In this document: piece by piece, positions 19,700-31,457 of the stretch
How the letters are laid out: each line of letters begins with the position of its first letter
How positions within the stretch are numbered: the stretch's first letter is position 1
DNA from: Symbiodinium natans
Lineage: Eukaryota; Sar; Dinophyceae; Suessiales; Symbiodiniaceae
DNA: 64,000 bases
Direction: 5' to 3'
Assembly: GCA_905221605.1 (NCBI GenBank)
Contig: CAJNDS010002703.1
Location: 179,001 to 243,000 of the forward strand
Position numbers and translations under genes: made by a program
Notes under the pieces: model-generated
What the model saw: only the letters and a program-made list of their open reading frames with translations
Told to the model about the DNA's origin: nothing
Databases searched by the model: none

Positions 19700-22600
19700 A
19701 CGCAGTTGAGCCGGCCACGCGGCACTTGTTGCGAAAAGGCCACGGTTGCCAAGCCGCGAGCAGCGAGCTGTAGCGACCGCAGGACACGCTGCATCCGCTG
19801 GGCTGAAGACTTTCGACTCCCCTGGCTAAGTCTGCGTCGGGCGCTGGCATGGCTGCGCACTTGCGGCAGAAGAAGAGGCTCAGCTTTCAGCGTCCACGTC
19901 TCGGGGACGTTCAGTCGCTCTCGCATTCACCTCCTCCGGGTGTCCGTTCCCTCCTCTCTCCTGGCGACAACGATGAAGCTGCTGCCTGCTGCTGTGAAGC
20001 ATCCGCCAGTTTGTTGCTCTTCAAGCTTGCCCGTCAGTCACCTGCGGCTGACACAATGGTGTCGCCCGAGCTACTCAGAACTCATGGCAAGCAGCTTGGT
20101 CCGCTGGAGGATGATGTCGGACGAAGCGCAGAGTGTCATGGGCATAGTGACGAGTTTCGACTCCCCTTGCTGATCAGTCTGCGTTGGGCGCTGGCATCGC
20201 TGCGCACTTGCGCCGGAAGAAGAGGCTCAGCTTTCAACGTCCACATCTCGACGACGTTCAGTCACTCTCGCATTCACCTCCTCCGGCTGTCCATTCCCCC
20301 CTCTCTCCTGCCCACAACCACACAATGGTGTCGCCCGATTAACTCAGAACTCATGGCAAACGCTTGAATCAATGGAGGCTTCCATCCCTAGATCTCGCTC
20401 GAAGCTATCAGCAGATCTGCCTGGAAGAAGCAGGGCCTGACTGTAGGCGTGAGGTTCTGTAGCTCTATCCAGCAGGTGGGGGTGCGTTCCGCAGCTGTGC
20501 CTGACAAGCACGAAGGCACTCTGGCTTCAGGTGCGGCACGGTCGGGGACGGTTTAGCCGTGCCGCGGTTTGTTCGGGCGTGTTCACAAGTAACAACGGCC
20601 AGGAACGGAAAACCCCCAGCTCGATCCATGTGAGCAGTTCGATGGAAGGTTAAGAAGGTGCACAGCGTTTCGCGCCTTCTCCAATTCGCCGGAGCGTATC
20701 TACGAGGGGCTGAATGGATTGAAGACGTGACGCAATCACTATCTATCACTTTGCATTTCAGCTGCCCCACTTGGCCACATTCACATATTGACATCTCTCT
20801 CAAAGCAGACACTGAACTGTCGATGCAGCCCGCAACCCCAGCTTGTAGGCGCCTGGGCCCACAAATCAATCAAATCAGGCACCGGGGTATCCAACCACGG
20901 GCTTACAGTCTTTGTGGGCGCTGGAGATTCTAAGCCGCTGCTTGGCCTGATGGTCCGGGTAGCACGTCCTCGCACGCCTGCAAGCGGTCCCCAATCCTTT
21001 AGAGTAGCTGGTGGTTTGCTTAGGCAGGGTCGTCGGTCCGCAGGCAGTTCTGCCAGACCTCGTCCAATCATTTGGGGGCTTTTTTGGGTATTGAACCAGA
21101 CACCAAACCGGGTCACCTCACCCGGTTGGACACGCTCTGATCCAGGGCAGGATAAGCCAATTCTTCACTCCACCCCGGTCTTCCCCCCAAACCTGAACGA
21201 ATGTAGGGTTGCCCTAAGTGACAGTGTTCCTGCAGTTTCCCTTCCGCAAGTCGGGCTGTGGTTGGCTTGGGGGTGGCAGAAATACACTGCCCGCTTCGCC
21301 CCTTTGGCCCGCTCTACGGTCCAGCCTGTTCGGGTTGCCGGGGTTGGCTCATTGTAAATGGGGCGTCCACTCGCGCGGTCGCCCCCCAGCTGTCCCTTCC
21401 CTCCTTCCGTGATTCCCCAGCCAGTAAATCGCTGCTTGTCAGGAGCCATCCGCCTATCCCAGCTTGGTCCGCTGGCGGATGATGTCGGACGAAGCCAAAA
21501 TGTCGTGGGCATTGTGACGAGTTTCGACTCCCCTTGCTGATCAGTCTGCGTTGGGCGCTGGCATCGCTGCGCAATTGCTGCAGAAGAAGAGGCTCAGCTT
21601 TCAGCGTCCACGTCTCGGGGACGTTCACTCTCGCATTCACCTCCTCCGGGTGTCCGTTCCCTCCTCTCTCCTGGCGACAACGATGAAGCTGCTGCCTGCT
21701 GCTGTGAAGCATCCGCCAGTTTGTTGCTCTTCAAGCTTGCCCGTCAGTCACCTGCGGCTGACACAATGTCGCCCGAGCTACTCAGAACTCATGGCAAGCA
21801 GCTTGGTCCGCTGGCGGATGATGTCGGACGAAGCGCAGAGTGTCATGGGCATAGTGACGAGTTTCGACTCCCCTTGCTGATCAGTCTGCGTTGGGCGCTG
21901 GCATCGCTGCGCACTTGCGCCGGAAGAAGAGGCTCAGCTTTCAACGTCCACATCTCGACGACGTTCAGTCACTCTCGCATTCACCTCCTCCGGCTGTCCA
22001 TTCCCCACTCTCTCCTGCCCACAACGATGAATCTGCTGCCCATTGCTGCGAAGCATCGCTCTTCAAGCTTGCCCGTTGTCACCTGCCACTGCACACAATG
22101 GTGTCGCCCGATTAACTCAGAACTCATGGCAAACGCTTGAATCAATGGAGGCTTCCATCCCTAGATCTCGCTCGAAGCTATCAGCAGATCTGCCTGGAAG
22201 AAGCAGGGCCTGACTGTAGGCGTGAGGTTCTGTAGCTCTATCCAGCAGGTGGGGGTGCGTTCCGCAGCTGTGTCTGACAAGCACGAAGGCACTCTGGCTT
22301 CAGGTGCGGCACGGTCGGGGACGGTTTAGCCGTGCCGCGGTTTGTTCGGGCGTGTTCACAAGTAACAACGGCCAGGAACGGAAAACCCCCAGCTCGATCC
22401 ATGTGAGCAGTTCGATGGAAGGTTAAGAAGGTGCACAGCGTTTCGCGCCTTCTCCAATTCGCCGGAGCGTATCTACGAGGGGCTGAATGGATTGAAGACG
22501 TGACGCAATCACTATCTATCACTTTGCATTTCAGCTGCCCCACTTGGCCACATTCACATATTGACATCTCTCTCAAAGCAGACACTGAACTGTCGATGCA

Positions 22601-23260
22601 GCCCGCAACCCCAGCTTGTAGGCGCCTGGGCCCACAAATCAATCAAATCAGGCACCGGGGTATCCAACCACGGGCTTACAGTCTTTGTGGGCGCTGGAGA
22701 TTCTAAGCCGCTGCTTGGCCTGATGGTCCGGGTAGCACGTCCTCGCACGCCTGCAAGCGGTCCCCAATCCTTTAGAGTAGCTGGTGGTTTGCTTAGGCAG
22801 GGTCGTCGGTCCGCAGGCAGTTCTGCCAGACCTCGTCCAATCATTTGGGGGCTTTTTTGGGTATTGAACCAGACACCAAACCGGGTCACCTCACCCGGTT
22901 GGACACGCTCTGATCCAGGGCAGGATAAGCCAATTCTTCACTCCACCCCGGTCTTCCCCCCAAACCTGAACGAATGTAGGGTTGCCCTAAGTGACAGTGT
23001 TCCTGCAGTTTCCCTTCCGCAAGTCGGGCTGTGGTTGGCTTGGGGGTGGCAGAAATACACTGCCCGCTTCGCCCCTTTGGCCCGCTCTACGGTCCAGCCT
23101 GTTCGGGTTGCCGGGGTTGGCTCATTGTAAATGGGGCGTCCACTCGCGCGGTCGCCCCCCAGCTGTCCCTTCTGCCAGGAGTCATCCGCCTACACCATCC
23201 TACACCGGCTTGGTCCGCTGGCGGATGATGTCGGACGAAGCCCAGAATGTCATGGGCATT
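19700..23260. repeat. Complex tandem duplication (350-bp subunits and ~1.77-kb unit)
   Basis: Two scales of repetition are visible. A ~350-bp subunit containing GGCGCTGGCATCGCTGCGCA and GAGGCTCAGCTTTCA recurs at about 19835, 20185, 21550 and 21890. A larger block, 20340-21385, is repeated at 22113-23158 (offset 1773 bp) with almost no differences (for example C/T at 20502/22273 and similar single changes). The open frames inside are duplicated along with it but show no recognisable protein feature, so I treat the block as non-coding. Confidence 0.85.
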
Positions 23261-24940
23261 GTGACAGACTTGAGTTAGTGCACGCACGTGAGCCAGCTTC
23301 GCAGCATCCGCGCCGCGAGAGGCCCTGACTCCCGAGCCGCTTGCAGGGAGCGATAGCGACTGCAGCAAATGCTGCATCCGTTAGCTCGCTGCCTCTTCAA
23401 GTCCATCAAGATTCCCTTCAGCCCAAAGGGACTCCCAAGTGCTCCTGGCGTTCGACTTGCAAGGCATAGATGAAATGTGTAAAAGTGTCGGCTCTTGCAA
23501 GTTGGAGGTTCTCTAAATTATGGTCCCCTTTCGGGGGTCCTACTTGTACCGTAAAACGGAGCCTTATTGGGGTACCCCCAAAGGGGCCACAGTTGCTACA
23601 GTTTAGGAGAATCCCCAAGATAAATAAGGCCTGCCATTAGCCAAAGGGAGCTTTGAGGGGATCTCGGAGGGGGTCGGGTTGCCTCTGCTCCGGCGACTGA
23701 CCACTTGAGCCAGAGCGCGCGTATCGTCAGGCGTGGCACGTTCCTGGTGTCCCGGCTAAGATGGCCTGTCCCAACTGGAACAACCCTAACTCTGCAAAGA
23801 CGTAGCAGGCAGGCAACCTCACTGGCCGCTCACCTTGTTGCAGCAGGTCAGGCTGACCACCTGGGCTTGAATATCCTGGGTGCTCTCTGCAAGCATCTCC
23901 CAGGCCCTCGCAAGCTCCGCCCCCTCTGAAAATGCAGGACTTGGCAGCGCTGTTTGGTGTGCGGACGCCATGAACAGCCTTGCAGGGAAGTGAACGGGGT
24001 GTTGCCAGCTCCTCCACTTTGTGAGTTTGCGGGCCGTGCGCTTCGCCCAGCACACGCATGGACAGCAGAGCTTGATAGATTACGTGGGAGTTGGCTCAGG
24101 AACGAAAGGAACGAAGGCCGGCGCAGCTGCAAGTTGAGGTAAATAATTCGATTTTGGAACGGCGGCAAGAATTCTATTGACCATTCTGGTTCAGCAAGTT
24201 CGCGACCTCTTGGATGGTTCTGCCCCAATCGCAGGATGCAAAGGAAGAGGGCGCAATCGCACCGAGTTGTCCCGAGCCGACAGGTCTGCTGCGCCCACAC
24301 CTCGAGTCAGCCAGAGTTACCGCTAATCTCAAGACTGCATTTGGCACACCCTGGCGCAGTGATCGCGGTGTGTTTGCGCACGTGCAGCCGTAAGCCCTCG
24401 GCTCCCCGCGCTAAACCGATGCAACCTCTGTCTATCCGACGATGGTAGCCTTGGCGCCCCAGCCGCCTTGGGGGTCGACTCCGAGCCCCTGCCACCCGAA
24501 ATCGAGCCACCCATACCCCCTAAAGTTTTGGGTGCCTGCTCAAGCGAAGGCCTGCCGCCCAACAAGAGTCACAAGCCCCTCGTGCCCTTTGGGGAATGCC
24601 TTTAAAGCTTCGGGGAAGCTCAGCTTAGAAGTGCTTGTAGCGGTGCGCCGAAAGCACGTGCCCTTCCTGTCTGACTCATTCGCGAGTTTGTGTTGCAGCA
24701 GGTTGGGTGCGCAGAAGGCTGAGCGGAGGGTCATGTGTGCTTGCGCTGTCGCGCACGAGTTGGGGCCTGGAGTTGAGAGGTGCAGGTTGAGTAGGGCAGA
24801 TTCGGGGGTTGAGGTTGCTGAAACATATGCATGGAAGAGGGTCTCGGTCGCACCGATCGCGGCGAATCAAGTCCATTTTCTTCCGCAACATGCCTGACAC
24901 TTAGTAAACAGTCCCCACCATCCTGCTTTGGAGAGAAGTC
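23261..24940. other. Low-copy non-coding DNA
   Basis: Several overlapping open frames on both strands, none with recognisable motifs. A stretch at 23500-23640 rich in GGGGTACCCC-like words resembles sequences at 28890-29070, 55745-55870 and 57170-57310, so it is probably a dispersed repeat. Confidence 0.35.
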
Positions 24941-24954
24941 TGTTGCCCAGCCCA

Positions 24955-26465
24955 CAGGCACATGCGGGCACATGCAAAACTTCGCATTCCTGACTACTTG
25001 CCTCGAACCTGCGTGCGCTTGGGGTTTGACCTTCAGTGTCGTGCCCTTTGTCACATGGGGTGCCCCTTCATCATGCCTGGCGTGCCAAGTGCCAAGGCGG
25101 TGTTGTGCCTTTTCACACCTGTCGTGCCATAAGACGCCTCCCAAGCTTTAAGTTTTAGACGTTTGGGCGGCTCTCCCCAGGTGCAATATGGTCAGAAGGT
25201 CATCGCCGCACGTGCTTCGTTCTTTGATCTTGCGCAGGCTGCATGAGTCATTGCCGCTGACCCCACGTAGCCTCTTTTCCCGAACAATCGAAGCGCTTCT
25301 AGCCTTGGTGTGGCTGCCAGTCGCAGCCGGACGAAGTTGGATGGTCTGAGGTTGGCACGTCGAAGAGTCGGATCAGTCGCTCGGCTCAGTAGGTTAGAAG
25401 AACGTCTTGGGCTACTCGGCTACTCACTCAGGACTGTGAGATACCGTGAGAAGCTCGTTGCCACGCCCGCATGCTTGCTCTCATGTCACCGCCTGCCCAT
25501 GGGCGTTAGGCCGTTAAAGGGCCGGACCCCTTTGCAGCCTTTGCAACATGCTGGAACTGCAGAGGCTGTCCTTCTGCTGGCCGTGTCAGCCCGTGTCAGG
25601 AAGCGGCGCTGCCGAAGGCGACTTGCAAGGATAGCTGCCCTGAGAGGGTGGCTTGAACTCAACGTTCCGTCTAGATACCCCTGTGCCTTAACTTGTCGCG
25701 AGCTCCTGTTCAGAGTCGCTGCCAGTTGAGTTTCCTGCACACCGCCCTCAATAGGGTCCGCTTTCTTGGCTTTTTTCTTGGCTTACTTGATCATCAGTGA
25801 AGGCAGAGGCGGTGTGGCCATGCATGGGCACACATAAATAGACCGGTGCTGGGGCCACGTGCTGTGCCAAGTCGTGCCGCCCGACAGAAACCGTTGTAAA
25901 GCCTGCGTGCCCTTAAGGGTTGCTGAAAGCTGGGCTTGCAGAGTTCCGCGCCCAAAGCGCGTGCCCCTTGCTTCTGATTGAGTCGCTAGTTTCGCAGAAG
26001 GTTGAATGCACGGAAGGACGAATGAAGGCCATGTGTGTCCTTGTGCTGCCGAAAAGTTGGGGCCCTAGGAGGCCGTGTTGAGGGGGTCTTGGATACGCGG
26101 CGGCCAGATGTGAAGGATGGCTTGCGTTGTCGGCGGATGGCTGCTGGAGGGTGCAGGTTGCTGCTTCACAGTCATTAAAGTCATTGAAGAGGGCTCACAA
26201 GCACATGCAGGCACATGCAAAACTTCACATTCCTGACTACTTGCCTCGAACCTGCGTGCGGTTGGGGTTTGACCTTCAGTGTTGTGCCCTTTGTCACATG
26301 GGGTGCCCCTTCATCATGCCTGGCGTGCCAAGGCGGTGTTGTGCCTTTTCACACATGTCGTGCCATAAGACGCCTCCCAGGCTTGGTAGACGTTTGGGCG
26401 GCTCTCCCCAGGTGCAATATGGTCAGAATGTCATCGCCGCATGTGCTTCGTTCTTTGATCTGGCA
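24955..26465. repeat. Diverged tandem duplication, period ~1.24 kb
   Basis: Segment 24955-25235 (ACATGCAAAACTTCGCATTC ... GTGCTTCGTTCTTTGATCT) recurs at 26197-26465 with substitutions and a 9-12 bp indel. A second shared segment, CGCGAGCTCCTGTTCAGAG with flanks, lies at 25697-25780 and 27498-27580. No coding role is supported. Confidence 0.75.
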
Positions 26466-27625
26466 CGTCGCATCGGCTCACTCAAGACCCTGGGGAGCTC
26501 GTTTTTCGATGCTCAGAACCTCCAATGGGCCTTACGTGCCTTGCCCCTTTGCACCATTTGCACGCTGCTGTTCCGACGGCGGCTTGCAAGGTTTGGGGGC
26601 TGTGAGAGGGGAGCCTTGACCCTCGCATTGTCAGGTACAGGATAGTAGGAAAGCAGCTTCCCAGAAAGCATGATCTGGCACAGTGCCTCAGCATCTCTGT
26701 GCCTCCCTACTTGTGTGCTGATCACATGGCTCTGCTTCTCAGCTGGCATCACAACATATCGCAACCCGCAGCGCGCCCGCAAAGTTTTGTACGACTTGCA
26801 ACAGCTTGGACATGCTTGTACAACTCCTTGCAGCTTCCGGCCATTATCGTCGCCTCCCAGTGTCCTTGCCGCCTTGCTCCTGCGCGGCCCTCCTCTGTGG
26901 TGAACGTACCCTGAACCCACAAGCGGTACTTGGGAAGTTCCGCATTCCTTTCCTTCACCGTTTCCTCAAGCACCAGTGATCCTGTTTGGTCTTTTGGTTC
27001 CGCCCTCAGAAGTAGGAGCAGGAACGGCTGGAATCCCAGCCCCATATCCTGCGTAGCTGCATTGGGATGGCCGCCGCCCACCTCACTTGTGCGCTCGGGA
27101 AGTCGGGCGATCGCCAGTTCCGTCTGTTGTTTCTGTGAATTCCGAGCTCTCATGTGATTCCCAGCCCATTGCATTCGTTTTAACAAACAAGCATGTCGCA
27201 GACTGTATCAGGGATCAGCTCATGAGCTGTGTCGAGCTACTTGCCGTCCTGTGGCTCCGTGCTCAGTTTTAGCTTTTCATGGGTTTGTGACAGGTTCGCC
27301 CTTCGCAGTGGAAAACGGGTTTGTGACAGAATGAGCCTTTTTCTGGTGCTCAACAGCTCACATGATTTGCGATGGCTAGCCGATCCAAGAGGGCCTTTCG
27401 TGGATCAGCTTGTTGAAAGCAATTTGTGCTTCGATGGCGGGTGATCTGAGGCCAAATGGTTCCATGTACATACCTGGGTGTCCTGTGCCTGTGCCTTGAC
27501 GGGTCGCGAGCTCCTGTTTTCAGAGTCGCTGCCAGTCGAGTTTCCTGTATCCCCCTCCTTGGCTTTCTTGGCTTTTGCTTTACAGAGTGAAGGTCGAGGC
27601 AGTGGGGCCTTGCAGCGACCAACTT
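26466..27625. other. Low-copy DNA, no supported gene
   Basis: Open frames exist on both strands but none shows a conserved domain, consistent splice signals or a compelling composition. Confidence 0.35.
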
Positions 27626-27776
27626 CGAGCCCTAAACCCTAGGCCCTAAACCCGAAACCCTAAAAACTAAACCCTAAACCCTAAACCCTAAACCCTAAAC
27701 CCTAAACCCTAAGCCCTAAGCCCTAAACCTTAAACCCTAAACCCTAAACCCTAAACCCTAAACCCTAAAACCTAAG
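27626..27776. repeat. CCCTAAA array, ~20 units
   Basis: Canonical units with CCCTAAG, CCTTAAA and similar variants. It opens the ~32-kb zone where telomere-like arrays occur every 0.2-1 kb. Confidence 0.95.
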
Positions 27777-28034
27777 CCGTGCCAGCAGTGCCGCCTCCCG
27801 CTCCGACCAGCTCCGACTTCCTCTTCGACTCCGACCGGGCTCGCCCCATCGCGACACCAGCTCAGATGGGGCTTACGATATTCGGGGTAGGGGTACCCTT
27901 CTAGGGGGCCTGGGGTCTACATTTTGGGCCCCCTTATCATCTGAGTAGACAGTTCGGATACAGGTCGGAGAGGCAGCCCGCGCCGCAAGGAAAAGCGTGC
28001 AATCGGTGTCAACTTCACGTTGGACAGTTGTGTG

Positions 28035-28130
28035 TTGGGACGTTCCCCCTTATTCTAACAGTCCTTAAATGTCAGTGGCCCTTATTATAATCCCTACGAA
28101 GGACTGTTAGTACAAGGGGGAACATCCCAA
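28035..28130. repeat. Foldback element, 32-bp arms
   Basis: Left arm 28035-28066 and right arm 28099-28130 are inverted copies with about four mismatches (TTGGGACGTTCCCCCTT versus the complement of AAGGGGGAACATCCCAA). The loop is 32 nt. Small non-autonomous transposon or hairpin. Confidence 0.7.
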
Positions 28131-28407
28131 ATTGTGTTCCTCAAGATTTAGCAGTTTGTCTCAGGGAAGGAGGACGGTTCAGCTGCATTTTGGCCTAAGA
28201 ACCGTGAGACCCTAGCAGACTAAATCTTAAACCCTCAAAACCTTGAAAACCCTAAACCCTAAACCAATGTTGGGGGTCGGCTCGTAGGCGGGACCAGGGT
28301 GCAACCGGACGATGCGTGCCGACCTGTTTTGAAAGATCTTCGGTCTAGATGCGGAAGGTGATCTGAAACCGTAAGTCCACAACTGACAAGGCCGCATGCT
28401 GAATGGC

Positions 28408-28520
28408 CTAAACCCTTAACCCTAAACCCTAAACCCTAAACCCTAAACCCTAAACCCTAAACCCTAAACCCTAAACCCTAAACCCTAAACCCTAAACCCT
28501 AAACCCTAAACCCTAAACCC
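28408..28520. repeat. CCCTAAA array, ~15 units
   Basis: Nearly perfect heptamers. Confidence 0.95.
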
Positions 28521-28643
28521 AGAGCTTAAAGCCTAAACCCTGCAGCTCAAAGCAAGCCTCGCCTTGACACACCGGCACCACCATTCTGCAGCTACAGCCC
28601 AAGTTCTCTGACAAGTCTTCTCCATGATGAGCTGCAAGGTGCC

Positions 28644-28720
28644 AGGGTTTAGGGTTTAGGTTTTAGGGTTTGGGATTTAGGGTTTGGGATGCTGGGGTTT
28701 GGGGTTTCGGGTTTAGGGCT
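28644..28720. repeat. TTTAGGG array, degenerate
   Basis: TTTAGGG/TTTGGGG units in the opposite orientation to the array at 28408. Confidence 0.85.
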
Positions 28721-29304
28721 GAGGGCGTGGGAATCGTTGGGACGAGGTGTGGGATCCTGTACCCCGCTCCCACCTTGCTACACCCTGCCCAAAAGGACTG
28801 TCTAAGCTCTAAACCCCAAACCCAAAACCTACGCTCTAAGCCCCAAACCCATGAACCCCCACACCCTGAGCCCAACGCGTAGCTCCCCGGCGGTACCTTG
28901 AGTTGGGTTTTTCTAGGAGGGTTGCGAAGAACCCTTTTGGCTTCGATAAGGGTTCAAGAAGGACCATATGGGTATTTCCCGAAATAGGGTACCCCTTTTA
29001 TACCCTAGATAGAATATTAAATGGGCACCCAAAATGGGTACGCCCTATTGCGGGCTTCGGGATAGCCGGTCCCTCCTGTTGGTACGGACTAAGGGCTCTT
29101 GCAACGACCCTAAGGGAGCGCGCCAAGGCACACCCAAGCAACTGTTGAGGTTTGGGGTTTAGGGTTTAGGGTTTAGTTTAGGGATACTTCCACAAAACCC
29201 CGCAACCCTAAGCCCTAAAGAGGTGCTGCTCCCCCTCCTGCTGCCATGTGGCCTGTGCATGTGACCGGGCAATGAACTGTGGACTCGAACATCCCAAAAG
29301 CCCG

Positions 29305-29360
29305 GGTTTAGGGTTTAGGGTTTAGGGTTTAGGGTTTAGGCTTTAGGGTTTAGGGGTTAC
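29305..29360. repeat. TTTAGGG array
   Basis: About eight units; a shorter one is at 29152-29178. Confidence 0.9.
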
Positions 29361-29473
29361 AACCTTCTGCACCCCTAGTCACGGCTCGGGTTTCAAGGTG
29401 TTCGGGTTTCAGGTTTATATAGGGAGGGTCGAGGGCGCTGGGATTCAGATTTTTGGGGTTTTAGGGTTTTTGG

Positions 29474-29645
29474 GTGTTTGGGTTGTTTGGGTTGTTTGGG
29501 TTGTTTGGGTTGTTTGGGTTGTTTGGGTTGTTTGGGTTGTTTGGGTTGTTTGGGTTGTTTGGGTTGTTTGGGTTGTTTGGGTTGTTTGGGTTGTTTGGGT
29601 TGTTTGGGTTGTTTGGGTTGTTTGGGTTGTTTGGGTTGTTTGGGC
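29474..29645. repeat. TTTGGGTTG nonamer array, ~19 units
   Basis: Perfect 9-bp period over ~170 bp. It looks like a telomere-type heptamer that gained two bases and was then amplified. Because nine is a multiple of three, every frame is open and gives artificial peptides such as (FGL)n, (GCL)n and (VWV)n. Confidence 0.97.
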
Positions 29646-29783
29646 TTGGGGGCCCTGGCTACTTGACGGTTCGGAGGTGGCTCCACAGAGGGCTGCAAGA
29701 GCCACGTCCTCAATGTGAGAGAAGTAGTGACTACCCCCCAAACCCTAGTTGTCATCCTAAGCCCAAAATCCTGAGGGTTTGGG

Positions 29784-29881
29784 AACCCTAAACCCTAAAC
29801 CCTAAACCCTAAACCCTAAACCCTAAACCCTAAACCCTAAACCCTAAACCCTAAACCCTAAACCCTAAACCCTAAACCCTC
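29784..29881. repeat. CCCTAAA array, ~14 units
   Basis: Perfect units, orientation opposite to the TTTGGG-type array just upstream. Confidence 0.95.
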
Positions 29882-29939
29882 AAGACCAGGGTAAATAGAA
29901 ATTGTATGTGGCATCATCGTGAATGTCCCATGTTATTTC

Positions 29940-30140
29940 AAAACGGCTGACAAGCCGAGCTTAAGTAAATGAATTCAAATCGCCTTCGGAAGGCCAAATA
30001 TTCAATTCACTCAAACCTGTGGGTTCCAAGTTATTTGTCTAAACAGCTGACAAGAAGAGCTGAAGTACATTCATCCACAGTGGTCGTATCATTCTGAACT
30101 TCACAAGTTATTTGTCTAAACGGCTGACAAGCCGAGTTGA
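29940..30140. repeat. Short tandem repeat with GGCTGACAAGCCGAG
   Basis: The word AACGGCTGACAAGCCGAG or a close variant occurs three times (about 29942, 30042, 30119), twice preceded by AAGTTATTTGTCT. GGCT...AGCC gives each copy a short hairpin. Confidence 0.6.
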
Positions 30141-30204
30141 CTGACAGCCCCTGCCCCAGCCCCAGCCCCACAAGCCCGGCCCCCAGCCTCCAGCCCCAGT
30201 CCAA

Positions 30205-30410
30205 TGCAAAGCAAAAAACAAAACTCGCTCAAAATCCGCCCAAAACCCGCCCAAAACTTTCGCCCAAAACCCGCCCAAAACTCCGAACCTGAACCCTATA
30301 CATGGACAGAAAAAGAAAACTCGCTCAAAACTTTCGCCCAAAACTTTCGCCCAAAACTTTCGCCCAAAACTTTCGCCCAAAACCCGCCCAAAACTCCGGA
30401 CACAAACCCT
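30205..30410. repeat. Array of CCCAAAACTTTCG / CCCAAAACCCG words
   Basis: Short 12-13 bp units (AAAACTTTCGCCC, AAAACCCGCCC) repeated about fifteen times, with one interruption at 30290-30320. It lies just before a CCCTAAA array. Confidence 0.8.
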
Positions 30411-30422
30411 ATACAATTTCTA

Positions 30423-30556
30423 TAAACCCTAAACCCTAAACCCTAAACCCTAAACCCTAAACCCTAAACCCTAAACCCTAAACCCTAAACCCTAAACCCT
30501 AAACCCTAAACCCTAAACCCTAAACCCTAAACCCTAAACCCTAAACCCTAAACCCT
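30423..30556. repeat. CCCTAAA array, ~19 units
   Basis: Perfect heptamers. Confidence 0.97.
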
Positions 30557-30917
30557 GATTAAATCCTAAGCCCAAAATTCTTAGGGTTGGGGTTTCAGGG
30601 CTTCAGGGCCCTTAGGGGTCAGGATCGAAGAGATGTCAGAGTTTGAGGGAGTTTGTTATGCTCCGCGTCTAGAGCCAACCGCACAGGCTTCAAGCTTCCT
30701 TAAGCCCTAAACCCAACACCCACATCCCAAATCCCAAAATCCCAACCTTCAACCTTAAAACCCGAAATCCCAAAACCCTAAACCCTAAACCCTAAAAAAA
30801 AACCAAAGGTTGAACCCCCCCCCCTCCCCAGCGCTCGGCAGGCGACAGAGTCACGAAGAGAAGATGGGGGGGGTGCAAGTCACGGCCGCTTGGCGGGAAG
30901 GCCGGCGCCCGAAGCCC

Positions 30918-31034
30918 TGCGGGCGGGGGGGAAGGGAAGGGGGGGGTGGGTGGGGAAGGGGGTGGGGTGGGGTGGAGTGGGGGGGGGGGGTGGGGGGGGG
31001 GGTGGGGGGGGGGGGGGGGTGGGGGGGGGGGTTG
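30918..31034. repeat. Poly-G tract interrupted by single T or A
   Basis: More than 85 percent G over ~115 bp, with runs up to 16 G. Strong G-quadruplex potential on the plus strand. It directly abuts the 21-bp repeat array. Confidence 0.95.
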
Positions 31035-31040
31035 GGGGCT

Positions 31041-31457
31041 ATGACCTTGCCCGCTAAATATATGACCTTGCCCGCTAAATATATGACCTTGCCCGCTAAA
31101 TTTCTGACCTTGCCCGCTAAATATATGACCTTGCCCGCTAAATATATGACGTTGCCCGCTAAATATATGACCTTGCCCGCTTAATATACGACCTGGCCCG
31201 GGCAATATATTTAGCGGGCAAGGTCATATATTTAGCGGGCAAGGTCATATATTTAGCGGGCAAGGTCATATATTTAGTGGGCAAGGTCGCCCTTTAGCGG
31301 GCAAGGTCATGTGGGCAAGGTCATTTTTTAGCCAATGGACCTTGCCCACTAAATATATGACCTTGCCCGCTAAATATCTGACCTTGCCCGCTAAATATAT
31401 GACCTTGCCCACTAAATATATGACCTTGCCCGCTAAGTATATGACCTTGCCCGCAAA
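31041..31457. repeat. 21-bp repeat array with two orientation switches
   Basis: Unit ATGACCTTGCCCGCTAAATAT. About eight plus-oriented copies (31041-31205), then about six minus-oriented copies (31206-31328, ATTTAGCGGGCAAGGTCAT), then about six plus-oriented copies (31338-31457). The first switch centres on GCCCGGGC near 31198. Either pair of neighbouring blocks can fold into a long hairpin. In-frame translation gives only (MTLPAKY)n. Confidence 0.95.

Noticed and set aside
19849-23130. Frames of 110-190 codons in the 19.7-23.2 kb duplication
   Set aside because: Present on both strands at once and copied with the repeat; indels between older subunits shift the frames, so coding constraint is not evident.
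29393-29791. Frames encoding (FGL)n, (GCL)n, (VWV)n, (TQT)n, (KQP)n
   Set aside because: Direct translation of the 9-bp repeat in several frames on both strands.
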